Shown here piece by piece: positions 57,589-64,000 of a stretch of 64,000 nucleotides of DNA. The notes under the pieces were generated by a model. The model was given only the letters and a program-made list of their open reading frames with translations, was not told the DNA's origin and made no database searches. The stretch's first letter is position 1; the number at the start of each line of letters is the position of its first letter. Made by a program: the position numbers and the translations under genes. Origin of the DNA: Cavenderia fasciculata (taxonomy: Eukaryota; Evosea; Eumycetozoa; Acytosteliales; Cavenderiaceae); NCBI RefSeq assembly GCF_000203815.1, contig NW_004457624.1, positions 1,488,001 through 1,552,000 on the forward strand, in the 5' to 3' direction.

Positions 57589-60500
57589 ATGTTGGAGATG
57601 AATAGTTCATTAACCAATTCACCTCGAAAGGATGACGAGGATATGAAAGAGGAAGAGGAAGAGGACGAGGTCATGAACGACGAGGATGGCGATTCTGACG
57701 AACCATTGCCATTCAACGACGACGATGAAGAGGACTCTGTCAGTAACACCATCTCGATTGCCAATACAGCCGATGGAACATCTACTACCTCTACGACATC
57801 GACTACTTCTACTACAGCCCTCACTACAAGAGAAGGCGAGACTGAAGAACAAAAGCAACAACGTATCGAAGCCATCCGTTTGGAAAAGGAACGTTTAAAG
57901 CAATTAAAGGACGAACAAAAGAAGCAACTACAAGAGTTGGAGAAACGTCAACGTGAGCAATTGCAAGAAGACAAGGACAAGTCTGCCAAAGACCGTCTCA
58001 AGTTCTTGTTGGAACGTACCGAGATTTACTCTCATTTCGTGTCCAACTCTGCCTCTACACAATCCAAAAAGAAAACCAAGGATACTGCCATCCCTAGCAC
58101 TCCCACCAAACGTGGAGGTGGCTCCAAACTAACAGAAAAAGAAGAAGATGAAGAAATCATGAAAGAAACCATCGATGAAGAAGCTCCTCATTCTTTTAAC
58201 TTTTTTACTTCAAATCCTCCTTGTAAGAAATTAAAATATAACATATATATAACATTACATTTATTTTTTACTAACATATATTAAATTGTTTATTATTATT
58301 GCTTATTAATTAGATATTAAACATGGAGTAATGAGAGATTACCAAATCTATGGTCTAAATTGGTTAATTCAATTATATGAAAGAGGTATCAATGGTATTT
58401 TGGCAGATGAAATGGGTCTCGGAAAGACACTACAAACCATTTCTCTTCTTGGTTATTTGTCAGAATACAAGGGAATTAGAGGTCCTCATCTTATTATTGC
58501 TCCAAAATCAACCCTCTCTGGTTGGTGCAAAGAATTTAGAAATTGGTGTCCCTTTTTACGTGTTGTTAAATTCCATGGTAACAAGGATGAAAGAGTAAGT
58601 TTGAAACAAAAAATATATATAAATAAATATAAATCAATCACTAACATATTTATTTATTTATTTAATTATTTTGTAGGCAGAAATCAAAGAAAATCAATTA
58701 GTTTATAAGAAATTTGATGTTTGTATCACTACTTATGAAATGGTTATCAAGGAAAAGGCTGTTTTCAAGAAATTCAGTTGGAGATATATTATTATAGATG
58801 AAGCTCATCGTATTAAAAATGAAAACTCTGTACTCTCCAAAGGTGTAAGATTATTCAACAGTCAATTTAGACTTTTAATTACTGGTACTCCACTTCAAGT
58901 ATGTATAAAACAATCAAACAAACAAACAAATAATAAGACTGTTATATATATATATTAACACTTTTTTTTCTATTTGTTTTTCTACTTTTTAAGAATAATC
59001 TTCATGAATTATGGGCATTATTAAACTTTTTATTACCAGATGTATTTACAAGTAGTGAAGATTTTGATAAATGGTTTAATCTTGATCAAGTTGATAACCA
59101 ACAAGAGGTCATTGATAAATTGCACAAGGTATTACGTCCATTCCTTTTGAGAAGAATCAAATCAGAAGTGGAAAAATCTTTACCACCAAAAAAGGAAATC
59201 AAACTTTTTGTTGGCATGTCTACAATGCAAAGAGAATGGTATAAAAGTTTATTAACAAAAGATTTTGAAGCTTTACATGGTATTGGTAAGTAAAACAACA
59301 AAAAACAAAACTATAACAAAAATATATCTGGGATTTATTAATCTTTTTATTTTCTATTTTTTTTTTAGGAGTAAAAGGAGGATCAGGAAAAGTTAAATTA
59401 TTAAATATTTGTATGCAATTGAGAAAAGCATGTAATCATCCATATTTATTTGATGGAGCCGAGGAACAACCATATACGACCGGTGAACATATCATTGATA
59501 ATAGTGGAAAGATGGTCATGTTGGATAGATTGCTTGCACGTCTCAAGCAAAGAGGATCTCGTGTGTTGATCTTTTCTCAGATGGCACGTATGCTCGATAT
59601 CTTGGAGGACTATATGATGTATCGTGACTACAAGTACTGCCGTATCGATGGTGGTACCGACAGCGAGTCGAGAGAAAACAACATTGAAACATTCAATGCA
59701 CCGGGCAGCGAGTTGTTTGCCTTTTTGTTAACAACCCGTGCCGGTGGTCTCGGTATCACTTTGAACACTGCCGACATTGTCGTCTTGTTTGACAGTGATT
59801 GGAACCCCCAGGTCGATCTCCAAGCCCAAGACAGAGCACATCGTATCGGTCAGACCAAGCCCGTCACAGTCTACCGTTTCGTCACTGAATCGTCAATGGA
59901 AGAAAAGATGGTTGAAAAGGCCGAGATGAAGTTGCACCTCGATGCTGCTGTCATCCAACAAGGTCGGTTGGTCGAAGCCAACAAGGCAGCCAACCCCGAC
60001 GAGCTGCTGTCGATGATCCGGTTCGGAGCCGACGACATCTTTAAGAGCAAAGAGGCCACTATTACCGACGAGGACATTGACGCTATCCTCAAAAAGAGTG
60101 AGGACAAGACCAACGCCATGCAGGAACGTCTCACCGATCTCGTCAAGAATCCAATCAAACTGACGTTGGACGGCAACCTCTACGAGTTTGACGGAGTCAA
60201 CTATAAGAATCAGCAGACTGCCACCACCTTTTGGACCGAGCCGCTCAAGCGTGAGAGAAAGACGATTGGCGACAATGAAGAGTACATGAAGCAAGTTGGT
60301 ATCATCCCCAAAAAGGCACCCGCTCAAAAGAGACCACCTCCCCCCAAGATCAAGCCACCCAAACAACCGACCACACACGATCACCACTTTTTCCCACCCC
60401 GTCTCATCGATCTTCTCGGCAAGGAAACTATAGCCTATCAAAAGAAATTAGAATGGTACGAGAAAAAGGAGGCCGAAGAAAAGGAAGCTGAAGAGAAGCG

Positions 60501-61319
60501 TGAAAAGGAAGGAAAGCTCGAGGATGACACCTCTGCTGAAAAGAAAGAAGAAAAGGAGGAACCAAACTTTGGCGAACTGACCGAAGACGAGCAAGCACTC
60601 AAGGAGCGTTTGATCAAGGCTGGATACGGCGACTGGAACAAGGTCGACTTTAGACAGTTTATAAAGGGTTGCGAAACCTTTGGTCGTGGCGCATACCGCA
60701 AGATTGCAGAGATTGTGCAGACCAAGTCGGAAAAGGAGGTGCAAGAGTACTCACAAGTATTCTGGAAGCGTTACAAAGAGGTTGCCGACTATGACAAGAT
60801 CATTGCCCGTATCGAAAAGGGTGAGAGCAAGATTGTAGAGTACAAGGAAACCATCGAATCGTTGGACCGCAAGGTATCCCAGTACAAGAACCCATGGCAA
60901 CAACTCAAGATCCAGTACGGCATCAAAAAGAACAAGACCTACAATGACGAAGAAGATATCTTTTTGGTGTGCATGATGCACAAGCTCGGTTATGGTGCAT
61001 GGGATGAATTGAAAGAAGAGATTAGAAAGGCTCCACAATTCAGATTCGATTGGCTCATTCAAACTAGAACACCACAAGAATTAAAGGCTCGTTGTGATAT
61101 CCTCCTTAGATATATCAAGAATGAACAAGATGAGGAAAAGAATTCTAAAAAGGGTGCAACCGTAACTTCTGCAAAGGCAAAGCCTGCTCCTGCCTCTAGC
61201 AAGAAAAAGGCTGCTGCCAAACCAAAACCTGCTGCCACCTCCAAGAATGCTGCTACCACTGGAAAGAGAAAGAAACCAGAAGAAAATGGTCATAACAAAA
61301 ATCAAGAAACAGAGGAAGA

Positions 61320-61351
<32 letters not shown>

Positions 61352-61413
61352 TAGAGGAAGAACCAAAAGGAAAGACTGCAAGACAAAGAGCTGCTGCTGC
61401 AAACAAAAAATAA
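57589..61413 (+). CDS. isw: ISWI-type chromatin-remodelling ATPase
   Basis: Exons 57589-58222, 58314-58594, 58677-58898, 58994-59285 and 59369-61413 give 1157 residues to the first stop. An acidic, Lys/Glu-rich N-terminus (AutoN-like region) leads to a Snf2 ATPase: [14 protein letters not shown] (Walker A), [12 protein letters not shown] (DEAH box), [29 protein letters not shown], and [26 protein letters not shown] module follows ([31 protein letters not shown]). ISWI slides nucleosomes to space them, sensing linker DNA through HAND-SANT-SLIDE. Just past the annotated stop another frame carries an acidic/Lys-rich extension, so a one-base difference in an A-run may truncate this model. A nearby in-frame ATG (57598) could also be the start. 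Confidence 0.95.
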
Positions 61414-61721
61414 TGGAAAGAAATCACCCTCCACTACTAAATATTCCGATGATGAAGATGCATCCGATGATGACGACCAAGATAATCATTCAAAATCAAA
61501 ACAACCTGCCAAAAAAAAGACAAAAGATACAACTAGTACTACTAGTACTTCAACCTCTAATAATGGTAGAAGAAAATAATCAAAATAAAAAGTAAAAAAA
61601 AAAAACTAATTATATAAATTATATAAAATGATTGATCAATCCTTTTTTTTATTAAAGAATGATAATATTATTTAATAATACAACAGGGATAGAGAATGAG
61701 AATTCATAAATGAGAGAGAGT
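61414..61721. other. Downstream of ISWI; possible lost C-terminal extension
   Basis: From 61411 to about 61580 a frame different from the ISWI model encodes low-complexity but protein-like sequence (SDDEDASDDDDQDN, KQPAKKKTKDT) ending at TAA near 61580. The rest is an AT-rich spacer. Confidence 0.6.
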
Positions 61722-61987
61722 TTAAAGTACTCTAGCACCAATCTTGATACCAATTAATCCAAGAATATCAGCTAGGATGTTCAAGTTGATTAAACTGGCA
61801 GATTGGCTGGGTGATTGTCCAATTGATGAGGAATTAACTTGGGCAAAGGTAGTGTTTGACTTTGAGAGTGACTTGGTTGAAGCACCACCAATGTTTGAAA
61901 TTGCAGCTAAAAAAGGTAAATATATTAATATTAATATTTGGATAGGATTAGAAAAATCCAATTCTGATATTTACAAATTAAAGACAT
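61722..61987 (-). CDS. 65-residue hydrophobic protein, HssA/B-like gene architecture
   Basis: Exons 61987-61975 (13 nt) and 61906-61722 give 65 residues starting MSLISAISNIGGASTKSLSK and ending in a hydrophobic helix (LINLNILADILGLIGIKIGA). The tiny first exon and MSLIS-ISN start recall the abundant dictyostelid HssA/2C/7E small-protein family, which has a comparable split start, but the Gly-rich tail typical of that family is missing. Function unknown. The intron (68 nt, GTAAAT...TTTTTAG) is convincing, and splicing turns an odd longer frame into a compact protein. I am moderately sure it is a gene and unsure of the family. Confidence 0.65.
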
Positions 61988-62687
61988 TTTAGAATTGATT
62001 GATTAAAATTTAGAGAATTAAGAAATAAGATTGTTAATTGTTTGATTGTTTGAATGTTGATTTGATGAATAAATTAAACTCAATTGAATCATATTTATAG
62101 TTTAGTTTTTTGATGTTTGATGTTCACTCTTTGGTATTTCGGTTGGGGAAATCAATATTCAATATGAGGAGGGTTTCTATATCGAATTTTGGAGATTAAG
62201 ATTCAATAAATGCCACCATCTTTTGACACAATTGTTATTACCTTGTATCGGATATATCAGTATTTAAAATTTTAAAAAGAGTGATGAAATCTAGATTTAA
62301 ACATCATATGGATCGATTGAATGGATCTATGGACTGTTTTTATCAATTGTAGACGTCGTTGATGGTGTCATTGTGATTAAATTGTATAAAACCGTGTATA
62401 CTTTTTGGTTTAGGGGTTAGATTCATATTGTTTTGTTTTTAAAAACAATTGCCTGCTTTAGATTGTGTTTGTTGTGAATTAATATATTGATTTTTAAAAC
62501 CAACTAATATGATGATGATGGTATCCATTCTTCCAAATAAAGATAAATGAATGAATGATTCAATCCATCGACCGACTGATAATATCGGTCGTTGATCAAT
62601 ATCTTGTTCTTCTCCTTCCTACATCGTTCTATTCTATTTGATTTTAGTACTTGTTGTTATTTATTTTTTGGATAGAGTTTCCTATTA
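61988..62687. other. Intergenic
   Basis: Upstream of the 65-residue gene and downstream of bL34m. AT-rich with no repeat or ORF of note. Confidence 0.6.
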
Positions 62688-63360
62688 TTAAGCAGCCAAT
62701 CTCTTTCTACCCTTGTCAAGTCTACTCTGTAATACTCTACGTCCATTCTTGGTTGCCAATCTAGCACGGAAACCATGTCTTCTCTTTCTAATCAAACCTG
62801 ATGGTTGATAAGTTCTCTTTAAACATTCAATACCATTTTCTTCTTGATTGTCTAAAACATTGAATTAACCAATAATTAATATTCATTTCAAAGGTGATAG
62901 CAGGATATAGTATACTATTACCACTACTACTACTATTCGGTTCTGTTTACATACTAATATCGTTAATAATAATTGATGGTTGGTCTATATCTAAAATATG
63001 TTGATCTTCTTGATTGAATAAAAGTCTATTGTTGGTGGTATTATATAATGGGGATGATGGTGACAAGATTGATTGAAACAATGGATCGATTTCTAATGGT
63101 GATGGTCCATGTGTAATATCATCATAGAGGTCATCATACATGTCTTCTTCGACAATGACATCTTCTTCAAGGTGGTTCTTGATATTATATAAGGTGTTGA
63201 TGTTGTTGAAACGATGATTGTTCAATCCCAATGCTACCGATGAATTGAAATAGAATGGTGTAATATTTGATGTAGACACTGTACTAGTCGATGATGAAGA
63301 GACTGAAGAGTAATATCTATATGAGCGTTGAGCAAATCTAGTGCAAAGTTGGTTGAACAT
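62688..63360 (-). CDS. mrpl34: Mitochondrial ribosomal protein bL34 with long N-terminal extension
   Basis: Exons 63360-62955 and 62851-62688 give 189 residues. The last 45 residues are classic L34: [20 protein letters not shown], then [19 protein letters not shown]. The N-terminus ([19 protein letters not shown]) is Arg/Ser/aromatic and acid-free, as in a mitochondrial targeting peptide. About 115 residues lie between presequence and core. Part of this linker is acidic ([18 protein letters not shown]), much longer than in bacterial L34 (46 aa) or human MRPL34 (92 aa). The second exon is too short for an ORF scan and was found by reading through the intron (62852-62954). Confidence 0.88.
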
Positions 63361-63804
63361 GTTTGTTGCTTCTTTTGATTATAATGATATATATTATATT
63401 ATATGTATATGATACTTTTTGTTTAATGATACTAATTAGACAACAAACAAACTACCTGCACTCTACTATATAGGTCGACCAATAATGAACTATAACAAAG
63501 CAAGGTAGGGGAAGTTGCAGCTCAACTTTACAGCTGCAACTAACCTCATTGGTTTCATTCGACAAAAAAAAAAAAAAAATTAAAAAAAACGACACTTTGC
63601 CTTGGAAAAACGATGTCATTCCTTTCAACTTCATCAAACAAATAATTAAATGATAACAATATTTACAATATTAATTTATTTGTTCATCAACATCGCATAA
63701 GTGTGTTATAATAGTCTCACAATGAAAGAGTAATGTTGATTATTCAACTTTTATTAGTATTCCTTTTGAAGAAGTAAAGATAGTTTAAGAAAACGGATAA
63801 AAAT
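63361..63804. other. Intergenic or intronic
   Basis: AT-rich. A short antisense-like ORF (63452-63637) is low-complexity and unconvincing. Part could be intron of the edge gene. Confidence 0.5.
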
Positions 63805-64000
63805 TTACTTACTTATTTTTGGTATCATTCCCTTTTCTTCTTCTTGCTCCCCACAATTCACAGTAAAGGGAATGGGATTGATATCGTGAAAATTTGGTAT
63901 AACAAAAGAAAAACCTTTTCCCTTTTTTTCTTGAATTATATCTCCCTGTTTTAAGATGTCCACTATTCTAAATAGGATAACAACTGCAATGGTGGACATT
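63805..64000 (-). CDS. Partial gene at window edge, unidentified
   Basis: A minus-strand frame from ATG 63999 encodes about 63 residues (MSTIAVVILFRIVDILKQGD, ending EEKGMIPKIS) and then a splice-donor-like GTAAGT at about 63803-63808. The gene therefore probably continues in further exons that I cannot place, and it may also extend upstream beyond the window. There is a short hydrophobic start and no recognised family. It could be spurious. Confidence 0.4.
   Translation of the reverse strand, partial: MSTIAVVILFRIVDILKQGDIIQEKKGKGFSFVIPNFHDINPIPFTVNCGEQEEEKGMIPKISK

Noticed and set aside
57339-57605. ORF ahead of ISWI
   Set aside because: Starts at a donor-like GTGAGT and carries Tyr/Phe-rich translated AT DNA. 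A 5'-UTR intron explains it better.
1-64000. tRNA, rRNA, CRISPR, transposon or virus-like elements
   Set aside because: No tRNA A/B-box pairs, rRNA blocks or spaced direct repeats were recognised, and no transposase, reverse transcriptase, integrase or capsid-like protein. Detection was by eye only.

Overview
The window looks like nuclear DNA of a dictyostelid social amoeba. Genes are compact and protein-coding, with one to six short (about 50-120 nt) AT-rich GT-AG introns. The flanks are very AT-rich. Coding regions carry Asn, Gln, Thr and Ser homopolymers. Several architectures are ones known from Dictyostelium: IRE-like soluble kinases, RCC1-DH-RasGEF proteins, DyP peroxidases and F-box/LRR families. 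Non-coding DNA is less extremely AT-rich than in D. discoideum, so a group 1-3 species (Cavenderia, Heterostelium or similar) is my inference; the species is not identified. I found no tRNA, rRNA, CRISPR array, or recognisable retroelement or virus-like element.

Layout. 0-8 kb: the 3' part of an unidentified gene, an F-box/LRR-like gene, a divergent seven-exon DNase II-like gene, then two broken F-box-family remnants. 8-12 kb (minus): an Hsp70 with a stop-free intron and a small P-loop kinase. 13.7-19.7 kb (plus): an MFS transporter and a large IRE1-like kinase/RNase without a lumenal domain. 20-21.4 kb (minus): a signal peptide-MRH-TM-RING protein. 23.7-33 kb (plus): a CaMK-type kinase, glia maturation factor with an apparent ATG-only first exon, eEF1A lysine methyltransferase 1, and an RCC1-DH-RasGEF protein. 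34.9-40.4 kb (plus): a vanadium-haloperoxidase-like protein and two tandem DyP-type peroxidases, an oxidative-enzyme cluster with predicted secretion leaders. 40.6-45.8 kb (plus): TMA16, ribosomal protein eL28 and a RNF37/UBOX5-like U-box ligase. 45.9-52 kb: IPP isomerase (minus), RhoGAP (plus), the SWR1 subunit VPS72/YL1 (minus) and UAP1 (plus). 52.4-55.1 kb (minus): capping protein alpha and TRAPPC5. 56.3-61.4 kb (plus): an RGG/FoP-domain RNA-export-type protein and an ISWI ATPase. 61.7-64 kb (minus): a 65-residue protein, mitochondrial bL34 and a partial edge gene.

Most genes are unlinked housekeeping functions: translation and ribosome (eL28, TMA16, bL34m, eEF1A methylation), actin (capping protein, GMF), chromatin (ISWI, VPS72), trafficking (TRAPPC5) and small-GTPase control (RasGEF, RhoGAP). 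The functionally coherent neighbourhood is the haloperoxidase/DyP cluster. The least ordinary proteins are the MRH-TM-RING protein and the IRE-like kinase with altered kinase motifs but intact-looking RNase residues.
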